Under the pieces are notes generated by a model, which made no database searches, was not told the origin of the DNA, and was given only the letters and a program-made list of their open reading frames with translations. A stretch of 64,000 nt of DNA from Jiulongibacter sediminis (GTDB lineage: Bacteria; Bacteroidota; Bacteroidia; Cytophagales; Spirosomataceae), in the NCBI RefSeq assembly GCF_001306455.1, contig NZ_LGTQ01000006.1:868001-932000 (forward strand), written 5' to 3'. The stretch's first letter is position 1. Every line of letters begins with the position of its first letter. Made by a program: the position numbers and the translations under genes. Shown in pieces: positions 45,706 through 52,655 of the stretch.

Positions 45706-45738
45706 AAAAAAGCCTCCGCTTAAAACGGAGGCTTTTTT
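45706..45738. terminator. Terminator after dihydroorotase, shared with the convergent small gene
   Basis: A 13-bp perfect stem (45706-45718 with 45726-45738), loop CTTAAAA, with A-run and T-run suited to both directions. Confidence 0.92.
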
Positions 45739-45740
45739 AT

Positions 45741-45947
45741 TCAAGTGAATTGAGGTCGGTTGAAAATTTTGTTCAGGATAGTCCTATAGATATTACCAAA
45801 CTTGGTATAACACCATTCTTTTAGTTGTTTGACCTCGTCAGGCACTAGTGTAAGCAGGCCTTTTTTTAATTCTTTTTCAAACAACTTTTTGTCAAAACTA
45901 ACCTTCTCCAAAATTAATTTCACGTACTCAAGCATAGACATACTCAT
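45741..45947 (-). CDS. Small conserved-looking protein of unknown function
   Basis: About 68 residues from the ATG at 45947; ATGs at 45941 and 45935 are equally possible, since the start reads MSMSMLEY. A longer frame upstream to 46028 would overlap ispH and has a different composition. It is helical and charged: LEYVKLILEKVSFDKKLFEKELKKGLLTLVPDEVKQLKEWC, then a short basic end. No membrane helix or signal is present. It may be co-transcribed with ispH, which ends 74 bp upstream, or use an AT-rich promoter in between. Function unknown. Confidence 0.7.
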   Translation of the reverse strand: MSMSMLEYVKLILEKVSFDKKLFEKELKKGLLTLVPDEVKQLKEWCYTKFGNIYRTILNKIFNRPQFT

Positions 45948-46020
45948 TAGTACTAAAGGTTTAATGAACAACTCAATAATTAATATAAACTGTATTGTAA
46001 ATATATGAAATAAAGAGGGC

Positions 46021-47268
46021 TTAGTCAATATGACTTATCTCAATATTCATCCCTTCAATAACGCCTTTTATCGAAACATTATTTTGAAAAAATGAATGAA
46101 GTTTCACCAAAACACCCTCCATAATAGCATCGGGGCAAGAGGCTCCACATGTTAAAAGGATATTAAGCTTTTTTTGAGGTTTGAGATAGTTATGGGTGGT
46201 GATTTCCTCTTTTTTATGAAGGTCAAAATGTTTTATGGTTTGACCAGAAATCAGGCTTTCTGCAGAGCGTATAAAGTAAGTAGGAAGCTTTTGTTCACAA
46301 AGCTCTACAAGGTGACTGGTGTTTGAGCTGTTATATCCTCCAACCACTATGGCCAGATCTGCATCCGTTTTGAGTAGCTCATACGTGGCTTCCTGATTGT
46401 CATTAGTTGCGTAGCAAAGTGTATCTCTGGTATTTGCAAAATGTGTTTGAAGATCATCTTCATTCAGCTGATAATGTTGCTGGATTACCGATTTTAAATA
46501 ATCGGAGATCTCTTGAGTTTCAGAGGCAAGCATCGTTGTTTGATTCACCACCCCAATTCTCTTTAAATGGAGTTCAGGGTCAAAACCCTCTGAAAATTGA
46601 TTTTTGAATTCTTCAAAGAATAACTCCTTGCTACTCTCGCCTTTGATAAACTTTGAAAGTTTTTGAGCCTCTTCAATGTTTTTTAAGACCAGAGTTGGTG
46701 TTTTTTCTTTACTATGAGAAAAGGTAGCTCTGGTTTCTTCATGCTTTGGTTTACCATGAACAATAATTGTATATCCTCTCTCACCAATCTGAGCTGCTCT
46801 ATTCCATACTTTTTCTACGAAAGGGCAGGTGGTATCAAATTTATAAGGATCAATGCCGATTTTATTGAGCTTTTCCTGAATCTCCAAAGTGGTGCCGAAT
46901 GCGGGCACTATCACTATATCACCAGGCTTTAACTTTGTCCAGTCGATAAGATCATTGCCTGAAGTGTCCATAAGAAATTTAACACCCCTTGAAAGTAAGT
47001 CGGCATTTACCTCAGGGTTATGAATCATCTCGCTGAGTAGAAAAACCCTTTTGTCCGGATTTTCATCCAGTGTTTGATAAGCTATTTCTACCGCGTTTTC
47101 TACTCCATAGCAAAAACCAAAATGCCTTGCCAGATGAATTGTTGAGTCTCCAAAATCAAGGATGGTAGGGCTGAAGTCTTTTTTGAGTTTATCCAATGAT
47201 CTTCTATGCTCTTTGATACCACCAATAATGGGGCTTCGGTAAAACTCAGGAATATTAAATTTCTTCAT
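46021..47268 (-). CDS. ispH: 4-hydroxy-3-methylbut-2-enyl diphosphate reductase, long form
   Basis: The last enzyme of the MEP isoprenoid pathway, an iron-sulfur reductase making IPP and DMAPP. It has 415 residues against about 310 in E. coli, with an N-terminal extension and an insert, as in the cyanobacterial/plant-type IspH. The three cluster cysteines are Cys53 (GFCYGVENAVEIAY), Cys148 (DTTCPFVEKVW) and Cys285 (RDTLCYATNDNQ). The substrate loop is TCGASCPDAIMEGV (372-385), with two extra cysteines compared with TAGASTPE in the short form. It has its own promoter, divergent from the Wzi/RemB-like gene. Confidence 0.95.
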   Translation of the reverse strand: MKKFNIPEFYRSPIIGGIKEHRRSLDKLKKDFSPTILDFGDSTIHLARHFGFCYGVENAVEIAYQTLDENPDKRVFLLSEMIHNPEVNADLLSRGVKFLMDTSGNDLIDWTKLKPGDIVIVPAFGTTLEIQEKLNKIGIDPYKFDTTCPFVEKVWNRAAQIGERGYTIIVHGKPKHEETRATFSHSKEKTPTLVLKNIEEAQKLSKFIKGESSKELFFEEFKNQFSEGFDPELHLKRIGVVNQTTMLASETQEISDYLKSVIQQHYQLNEDDLQTHFANTRDTLCYATNDNQEATYELLKTDADLAIVVGGYNSSNTSHLVELCEQKLPTYFIRSAESLISGQTIKHFDLHKKEEITTHNYLKPQKKLNILLTCGASCPDAIMEGVLVKLHSFFQNNVSIKGVIEGMNIEISHID

Positions 47269-47331
47269 ACGGTTTTTTACGATGCAGCACTAACTAAACA
47301 AGAGCCGGGCGGAGTTGGTTGCAAAAGTACG

Positions 47332-47339
47332 TTTTCTCT
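47332..47339 (-). promoter_or_regulatory. ispH promoter, -7 element
   Basis: TACTTTTG on the minus strand, a perfect TAnnTTTG, giving a leader of about 58 nt. Confidence 0.6.
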
Positions 47340-47362
47340 GAGAAGCCCATTTGATTATTCCT

Positions 47363-47370
47363 TAAATTTG
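47363..47370 (+). promoter_or_regulatory. Promoter of the Wzi/RemB-like gene, -7 element
   Basis: TAAATTTG, a perfect TAnnTTTG, 18 bp before the ATG at 47389. It lies back to back with the ispH promoter. Confidence 0.6.
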
Positions 47371-47388
47371 GCCTCGCTTTAGAAAAAT

Positions 47389-49065
47389 ATGCCTTTTCAG
47401 CCACTGAGAACCTTCATCGCTTTTTTCTTCATTAGCCTTTCTCTTTTTGGGCAGAGTGGAAATATTCCTTATTCAACAGATTATTATTACTTGCTGGAGA
47501 GATATGAGGTAAAATCCGGGCAATTAGCGATTGAATATCACGTGAATGTGAAGCCTTTTGAAAGGCGTCGGGTTGCGAGCTATCTGGAGGCCATGGAAAC
47601 GGATAGCATGGGCCTCTCAAAAGTTGACTCTTTTAATCTTAGGTATTTAAAGCAGGATAGTTGGGAATGGTTGAGCGATGAGCCTGAACAAGAAAAAGGA
47701 CTTTGGAATCTGTTTTTTCAGCAAAGATCAGACTTCTATCATTTTAAGAATGATGAATTTGATATTCATGTAAATCCTGTTTTTCATTTTGGAGGAGGAA
47801 GTAGCAGTTTAGAAGGAGAAAAGCAAAATACATTCATAAACACTCGTGGGATTAGAATTAGAGGCTCAGTAAATAACAAGTTGGGTTTCTATACTTACTT
47901 CAGTGAAAATCAGGCTGGCACCCCTTTTTATGTGCGTGACTTTGTGCTCAATACGGATGGATACCCTTATAATGGTTATACCAAAGTGGTCAATGGTGAT
48001 AGTCTGAATATGGTACGGGATTATTTTCAGGCGGAGGGCTATCTGATGTTTTATCCGAGTAAAAACATTATGCTGCGACTCGGGCATTCAAAAAACTTCA
48101 TTGGCTCGGGTATTCGATCAATGATTCTCAGCGATTTCAGTTCGCCATATTTCAATTTTGCCGCAAATGTCAAACTTGGTCGATTAGAGTATCAGAACTT
48201 ACTCGCCAAAATGAATAATGTTCAGGAGGATTTTGACGTGGCGGACTTGGAGGTGATTCCACCCAAATTCATGGTTTTTCATCATTTAAATCTCAATGTT
48301 ACTAAAAATTTCAATTTGGGATTGTTTGAAATGGTAATGTTTGGTGATCGTAAGTTTGACATGAATTACCTTAACCCTGTTATCTTTTACCGTTTCGTAG
48401 AAGGTCTAATTGGTAGTTCAGACAATGCTTTAGTTGGGGCAGATTTTAAGTTAAATCTGGCCAAAAGGGTTTCTCTTTATGGTCAGTTAGTTCTAGATGA
48501 GTTTAACCGATCTCAAAATGACGAGGATGGCTGGTATGGACAAAAAAATGCCGGGCAGCTGGGGATGAAGTACTTTGATTTTCTGGGAGCTCGTAATCTC
48601 GATTTCCAATTCGAATATAATTATGCCAGACCTTATACCTTCAGCCATTTTACGACCTACAGTAATCTGCTGAATTATAATTTGCCGATGGCTCACCCGC
48701 TTGGTGCCAATTTCAAAGAAACTATTCTAAGGAGTAGATATCAGCCCGTTGACCGATTGAACATGACTTTGACTTACCTCTGGAATCAAAAAGGGTACGA
48801 TAGCGATACGCTAAATTGGGGTGGAGATCTCTCAAAAAACTACAGAGTAAACCGGCCTTTGGAATTTGGAAATTCGATAGGACAGGGAGCCAAAGGAACT
48901 ATCAGACTTTTAAGGCTTTCGTCTTCATATATGTTATACCATAACCTCTGGATTGATGTTTCTTATCAGAAGAGACGGTTTTTTGGAATTTCCGGGGATC
49001 AAAATGAAAATCTTTTCAAGTTTGGTATACGTTATAATGCCTGGAAGGAGGATTACCTTTTCTAA
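47389..49065 (+). CDS. Wzi/RemB-like outer-membrane beta-barrel protein
   Basis: 558 residues with signal peptide ending …SLSLFGQ. After a helical region (about 30-100), the rest is a large barrel of alternating strands, for example FNTRGIRIRGSVNNKLGFYTYFSENQ-type hairpins with YFQAEGYLMFYPSKNIMLRLGHSKNFIGSGIRSMILSDF, ending FKFGIRYNAWKEDYLF. The GHSKNFIGSGIRS and YFNFAANVKLGRLEYQNL segments resemble the capsule-assembly Wzi fold and Flavobacterium RemB, a mobile surface adhesin linked to gliding. It is probably an outer-membrane protein in capsule attachment or motility. The stop overlaps the end of a convergent small gene by 4 bp. Confidence 0.72.
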   Translation: MPFQPLRTFIAFFFISLSLFGQSGNIPYSTDYYYLLERYEVKSGQLAIEYHVNVKPFERRRVASYLEAMETDSMGLSKVDSFNLRYLKQDSWEWLSDEPEQEKGLWNLFFQQRSDFYHFKNDEFDIHVNPVFHFGGGSSSLEGEKQNTFINTRGIRIRGSVNNKLGFYTYFSENQAGTPFYVRDFVLNTDGYPYNGYTKVVNGDSLNMVRDYFQAEGYLMFYPSKNIMLRLGHSKNFIGSGIRSMILSDFSSPYFNFAANVKLGRLEYQNLLAKMNNVQEDFDVADLEVIPPKFMVFHHLNLNVTKNFNLGLFEMVMFGDRKFDMNYLNPVIFYRFVEGLIGSSDNALVGADFKLNLAKRVSLYGQLVLDEFNRSQNDEDGWYGQKNAGQLGMKYFDFLGARNLDFQFEYNYARPYTFSHFTTYSNLLNYNLPMAHPLGANFKETILRSRYQPVDRLNMTLTYLWNQKGYDSDTLNWGGDLSKNYRVNRPLEFGNSIGQGAKGTIRLLRLSSSYMLYHNLWIDVSYQKRRFFGISGDQNENLFKFGIRYNAWKEDYLF

Positions 49066-49376
49066 TCTGGAGCTCGCATTAAATCAAAGTTATTCAGTTT
49101 CGGGTTCAGGGTGACTTTCGAGATTTTAATCACAAAGAAGTTTGTTCCTTTTAATCGAACTACCTTCACGTAACTTTCTTTCAGTCTTAACTCCCGATAG
49201 ATTGCAGTGTAATTGAAGTTTTCTACTTCCCATTGATTTAGTAATAGAGCCGCTTCCAAAGCCTTAAAGGCCTGACTTAAGTTCGTATATAAGGAGATGG
49301 AGGAGGAGCTTCCGCGAAAGGCAAGTTTTTCCTCATTAAAATTGATTTCAACCTTAATTATCTCAGATGTCGTCAT
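49062..49376 (-). CDS. Small hypothetical protein
   Basis: 104 residues, soluble, with no recognised family. Strands and helices alternate: EIIKVEINFNEEKLAFRGSSSSISLY, then LSQAFKALEAALLLNQWEVENFNY and KESYVKVVRLKGTNFFVIKISKVTL. Codon use and amino-acid balance look like a true gene. It is convergent with and overlaps the upstream barrel gene by 4 bp. A 27-bp palindrome lies 14 bp before its start and could be its operator. Confidence 0.6.
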   Translation of the reverse strand: MTTSEIIKVEINFNEEKLAFRGSSSSISLYTNLSQAFKALEAALLLNQWEVENFNYTAIYRELRLKESYVKVVRLKGTNFFVIKISKVTLNPKLNNFDLMRAPD

Positions 49377-49389
49377 TGTGACAAATAAA

Positions 49390-49416
49390 TTGAAAAATAA
49401 TTAAATTATTTTTCAA
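49390..49416. promoter_or_regulatory. 27-bp near-perfect palindrome
   Basis: TTGAAAAATAATT (49390-49402) and AATTATTTTTCAA (49404-49416) are exact reverse complements around one A. It is just upstream of the small gene that starts at 49376, in the position of an operator. Confidence 0.55.
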
Positions 49417-49486
49417 CGATGAAACAAAAAGGTAAGTCTTGGCGTTTTAAGAGCATAATATTTACGGGGAACCGTTTCAACAAGCC

Positions 49487-49512
49487 TCCTGCCCTTGAAG
49501 CAGGATTTTTTG
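49487..49512 (+). terminator. Orphan terminator-like hairpin
   Basis: A 6-bp stem (49487-49492 with 49500-49505), a 7-nt loop, then ATTTTTT. No annotated gene ends before it on this strand; it may close a small RNA beginning near 49417. Confidence 0.5.
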
Positions 49513-49592
49513 TTTATAAAATAAACCATACTTTCAAATTATCAGTCAAGACACTACTTCAACCTGATGATTTGTAAATCTAACAGTCAGCT

Positions 49593-50096
49593 ATGATCAG
49601 CAAAAAAATGGAGCAAATGCTTAATGAGCAATACAACAAAGAAGTTTATTCTGCTCACTTATACCTCTCAATGTGTTCGTATTTTCTGGACAGAGATCTT
49701 GATGGATTCGCCAATTATTTTAAGGTTCAGGCTCAGGAAGAACTTCAGCATGCCGAGAAACAGTTTGATTATCTTCATGAGGTTGATGCCAAAATTACCA
49801 TGATGGCTATAGACGCTCCCCCCAGTGAATTTGCTTCTATAGAAGATTGTTTTGAGCAGACTCTGGCTCATGAGAAGTTGGTCACCAAAAGCATTTATAC
49901 ACTCGTAAAGCAGGCTCTGGATGAAGGGGATTTTGCCACACATACCTTTTTGCAATGGTTTGTTACGGAGCAGGTAGAAGAAGAGGCCACCGTAAAGAAT
50001 CTGCTAATGAAGCTCAAAATGATCGGAGACAACTCATCGGCTCTGTATTTGTTAAATGACGAACTGCTGAAACGTCAATTGGGTCCGGCAGCTTAG
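49593..50096 (+). CDS. ftnA: Non-haem ferritin
   Basis: 167 residues, a four-helix bundle forming the 24-subunit iron-storage shell. Ferroxidase residues are all in place: Glu17 (NKEVYSAHLYLS), Glu50 and His53 (AQEELQHAEKQ), Glu94 (LAHEKLVTKS) and Gln/Glu in the TFLQWFVTEQVEEEATVKNLL helix. No haem-binding Met of bacterioferritin is evident at the expected place. It oxidises and stores Fe(II). It has its own terminator and lacks the inverted repeat that marks the iron-cluster promoters downstream, in keeping with opposite regulation of storage and uptake. Confidence 0.95.
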   Translation: MISKKMEQMLNEQYNKEVYSAHLYLSMCSYFLDRDLDGFANYFKVQAQEELQHAEKQFDYLHEVDAKITMMAIDAPPSEFASIEDCFEQTLAHEKLVTKSIYTLVKQALDEGDFATHTFLQWFVTEQVEEEATVKNLLMKLKMIGDNSSALYLLNDELLKRQLGPAA

Positions 50097-50107
50097 AGAA
50101 TTTCTTT

Positions 50108-50136
50108 TTTGGAGAACGCCGTTCTCCAAATTTTTT
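50108..50136 (+). terminator. Ferritin terminator
   Basis: A 10-bp perfect stem (50108-50117 with 50121-50130), loop GCC, then T6. Confidence 0.92.
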
Positions 50137-50144
50137 CGGCATTG

Positions 50145-50161
50145 TTTATAATTAATCTAAA
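50145..50161. promoter_or_regulatory. Iron-cluster operator, site 1
   Basis: TTTATA-ATTAA-TCTAAA, followed by TAAAAAT. One base short of a perfect TTTAGA-N5-TCTAAA palindrome. It lies 7 bp upstream of the -7 element at 50169, so a bound repressor would block polymerase. Confidence 0.65.
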
Positions 50162-50168
50162 TAAAAAT

Positions 50169-50176
50169 TAACTTTG
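50169..50176 (+). promoter_or_regulatory. Promoter of the small Cys-rich gene, -7 element
   Basis: TAACTTTG, a perfect TAnnTTTG, 20 bp before the ATG at 50197. Confidence 0.65.
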
Positions 50177-50196
50177 CATATCAAATTGACTTCAAG

Positions 50197-50427
50197 ATGA
50201 TTGTAGAGGTGACTTCAATAGATGATTTGCAGGAAGAACAAGGTCGAAATCCTTTTTATTCAGAACCTTGGGATAATCACTGCGGTGTATTGAAAAAATG
50301 CTGCAAGAAATTCAAAAAGAAAGGGAAGCATTGTAAAAGCTGTCCAAAGCTTAAAGTTTTCAAAACCTCTCACTTGCCCTTTAAACTACCAATTGAAGAT
50401 TTTCAAGTTGTGAGAGTAATTCCCTAA
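50197..50427 (+). CDS. Small Cys/Lys-rich protein of unknown function
   Basis: 76 residues, soluble, no signal peptide. Five cysteines are clustered: Cys29, Cys35-Cys36, Cys46 and Cys49, in the stretch HCGVLKKCCKKFKKKGKHC followed by KSCP, with about nine lysines among them. Two neighbouring His residues (His28, His45) could join in metal binding. Flanks are acidic and ordinary (VEVTSIDDLQEEQG; LPIEDFQVVRVIP). I know no named family. It lies between ferritin and the DUF4856/imelysin operon and has the same operator as that operon and the TonB receptor gene, so it is probably co-regulated; a metal or iron-sulfur-related cytoplasmic role is an inference. Confidence 0.78.
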   Translation: MIVEVTSIDDLQEEQGRNPFYSEPWDNHCGVLKKCCKKFKKKGKHCKSCPKLKVFKTSHLPFKLPIEDFQVVRVIP

Positions 50428-50432
50428 TATAA

Positions 50433-50449
50433 TTTAAAATAATTCTAAA
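50433..50449. promoter_or_regulatory. Iron-cluster operator, site 2
   Basis: TTTAAA-ATAAT-TCTAAA, followed by TAG. It is upstream of the -7 element at 50479 and overlaps the expected -33 region and beyond. Confidence 0.6.
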
Positions 50450-50478
50450 TAGACTTGACCTGATAGCCCTCTTCAGGC

Positions 50479-50486
50479 TAAGTTTG
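50479..50486 (+). promoter_or_regulatory. Promoter of the DUF4856/imelysin/HTTM operon, -7 element
   Basis: TAAGTTTG, a perfect TAnnTTTG, between operator sites 2 and 3. Confidence 0.6.
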
Positions 50487-50494
50487 CGACCCAA

Positions 50495-50511
50495 TTTAAA
50501 TTTGTTCTAAA
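50495..50511. promoter_or_regulatory. Iron-cluster operator, site 3
   Basis: TTTAAA-TTTGT-TCTAAA, followed by TAAAAATAG. It covers the probable transcript start and ends 10 bp before the ATG at 50522. Confidence 0.6.
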
Positions 50512-50521
50512 TAAAAATAGT

Positions 50522-51598
50522 ATGAGATTAGTTATTCTGTTGGCTCTGACGTTCGGTATATTATCATGTGAAACAGTAGATGTGGAACGTCAGCTAGAAA
50601 TTCCTGAAAACTATGATGGTTCTTCTTTTGAGCTGAATGCCTCCTCGGAGTTGGCGGCTTTGGAAGCTTTGGGTGGTTTATCAACCGAAATGAAAAGAGG
50701 TAGAGTAGGAGAGAAAGTAGATCAAAACGTTGCCAATGCATTTTTAGGGATTGTTTCGCCTTTTTCTACAACATATTTTAACAGTTTAATCACTAATGAT
50801 CTTCTTGGATCATTGATAAGCAACAGTGGCGGGCAGCAGTTTAGTCCTGGTGCTCAAGGTGGTGTGTACGGCTCCTATTTGTTTACTTATTACGGAATTG
50901 AAAATGAGCAGTTGATAGAAAAAGGGCTTTATGCGGCGGCTTTTTACAACAAAGCTTCGCAGTTGGCTGCTAACCCTGATGAGAAAACTGCAGATCAGAT
51001 TCTTGCACTTTTTGGAGCACATCCTGATTTTTCAAGCAGTAATAACGGTAGTTTACATACAAACCCTGATAGGTTTATTGCAGGTTATATAGCCCGTAGA
51101 GATAAAAATGATGGTAACGGTTTCTACTCTGGTGTCAAGAATGGTTTGATTAAATTTCAGGCGGCTCAAAAGGCTGAGGGTGATTTTGAGAAAGAGAGAG
51201 ATGAAGCGATACAAGAAATTTTTGAAAATTGGGAGAAGGGTAGTGCCGCTACGGCGATCAATTATATCTACTCTGTTCTGTCGAAACTTTCAGCAACGAA
51301 CCCAAACGATGATGCCATTTCATCGGCCTTGCACTCTTACTCTGAGGTTCTGGGTTTTATTCATGGTTTTAGAACAGTAGATCGAAAAATCATTACGGAT
51401 ACGGAAATTGATGAAATTCTGGAACTTCTTAATGTTCCTGTAGGTCAAACACCAACCACCTTGAATATTCTTTCATCTCCATCTACCGAGTTAGCCAAAA
51501 TTGTTCAGGTTTTGGATCGTCTTCAAACAATATATGGCTTCAGTGATCAGCAAATGGAGGAGTTCAGAAAGAACTGGGTGAGTGAGCAAAACAGATAG
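50522..51598 (+). CDS. DUF4856 lipoprotein
   Basis: 358 residues. Lipoprotein signal MRLVILLALTFGILSC (Cys16). The body is helical and imelysin-like in layout: YDGSSFELNASSELAALEALGGLSTEMKRGR, then GGVYGSYLFTYYGIENEQLIEKGLYAAAFYNKAS and a long C-terminal region with INYIYSVLSKLSATNPNDDAISSALHSYSEVLGFIHGFR. This matches DUF4856, a family found beside imelysins in Bacteroidota; no activity is known. It is the first gene of the operon; the next gene begins 34 bp after its stop. It is probably an outer-membrane or periplasmic partner in metal uptake. Confidence 0.82.
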   Translation: MRLVILLALTFGILSCETVDVERQLEIPENYDGSSFELNASSELAALEALGGLSTEMKRGRVGEKVDQNVANAFLGIVSPFSTTYFNSLITNDLLGSLISNSGGQQFSPGAQGGVYGSYLFTYYGIENEQLIEKGLYAAAFYNKASQLAANPDEKTADQILALFGAHPDFSSSNNGSLHTNPDRFIAGYIARRDKNDGNGFYSGVKNGLIKFQAAQKAEGDFEKERDEAIQEIFENWEKGSAATAINYIYSVLSKLSATNPNDDAISSALHSYSEVLGFIHGFRTVDRKIITDTEIDEILELLNVPVGQTPTTLNILSSPSTELAKIVQVLDRLQTIYGFSDQQMEEFRKNWVSEQNR

Positions 51599-51632
51599 GA
51601 AAATCGTGGCAATAAAAACTCTTCGGCAAACT

Positions 51633-52652
51633 ATGAAAAAGTTATTACCGCTTGTTCTGATTTTTATAATGGCGTGTCAGCCTGATAAAACTCCCGAGAA
51701 TCAGGTTGACTTTGACCGTACGGTTTTTCTTCAATCGTATGCTGATGATTTCATAAGGCCTGCTTATCAAAGCTTAAAAGAAGAGTTGGTTGAACTCAGC
51801 AATGCTATTTCTAATCGTAAGGAGGCCCAAGCTCAGTGGAAAGAGGTTTATTTTGCCTTTTTAAAGGTGACACCCTATAATTTTGGTCCGGCAGAGGAAG
51901 ATGTTCTGGTGAAGTCTCTAACTGAGGAAATAGCTACTTTCCCTGTGGATATTACACTAATTCAGGAGAAGATACAGAAGAATAACTTTCAATTTGAGGA
52001 TTTCAGGAGAGATTCTCGAGGTCTTTTGACCCTGGAATATTTGCTATTCAATGATGAAGCTTGGAATCTGAATGGCCGTGAAGAATATGCTCAGAAGTGT
52101 CTTGAGGATATTCTTGAACGAGTATCTGAAGTAGATAGCCGCTGGGAGAATTATAAGAATGAATTTATCCTCAATGACGGCACTTCAGCGGGTAGCTCTA
52201 CATCAGCTTTATACAATGAATTTGTCAAAAGCTTTGAAGGTTTGAAAAATTTTAAAATTGGATTGCCATTAGGATTAAGACCGGGACAGACTTCGGCTGT
52301 TCAATCGAATGTAGAGGCTCGGTTTTCGGGTTATTCTTTGGATTTTGCAAAACAACATTTTGAAACCCTTGTCTCCATTTGGAATGGATCTCCGCAGAAA
52401 GGATTTAAGGCTTATTTAAACTCTGTAGAAGGTGGTGAGGCCTTAATTCTTTCTGCTGAGGAGCAAATTCAAGCTGTGCAGGGAGCTTTTCAAGCTTGCG
52501 ATTCATCAGACTTTTCGGAGTCAAATCTTGATCAGAATCCAAATCTGATTATTCTTCATACTGAACTTCAGAAACTAACACGATTCTTTAAAAGTGATAT
52601 GTCCTCTTTACTTGGAATCGCCATTACCTACAGTAGTGGTGATGGAGATTAA
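51633..52652 (+). CDS. Imelysin-family lipoprotein
   Basis: 339 residues from the ATG at 51633, giving a lipoprotein signal (LPLVLIFIMAC). The all-helical imelysin/M75 layout shows DFIRPAYQSLKEELVELSNAI, a central WKEVYFAFLKVTPYNFGP, and the motif region RGLLTLEYLLFND. In this family the signature is GxHxxE; here it reads G130-LLTL-E135, with Leu in place of the His, so metal binding by this motif is doubtful or altered. Imelysins are iron-regulated periplasmic or surface proteins with unsettled function, not proven peptidases. Second gene of the operon. Confidence 0.85.
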   Translation: MKKLLPLVLIFIMACQPDKTPENQVDFDRTVFLQSYADDFIRPAYQSLKEELVELSNAISNRKEAQAQWKEVYFAFLKVTPYNFGPAEEDVLVKSLTEEIATFPVDITLIQEKIQKNNFQFEDFRRDSRGLLTLEYLLFNDEAWNLNGREEYAQKCLEDILERVSEVDSRWENYKNEFILNDGTSAGSSTSALYNEFVKSFEGLKNFKIGLPLGLRPGQTSAVQSNVEARFSGYSLDFAKQHFETLVSIWNGSPQKGFKAYLNSVEGGEALILSAEEQIQAVQGAFQACDSSDFSESNLDQNPNLIILHTELQKLTRFFKSDMSSLLGIAITYSSGDGD

Positions 52653-52655
52653 GAC

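Noticed and set aside
49419-49577. 52-codon frame ahead of ferritin
   Set aside because: It contains a hairpin with a T-run that would terminate its own transcript, and it shows no recognisable protein features; kept only as an alternative in a finding.
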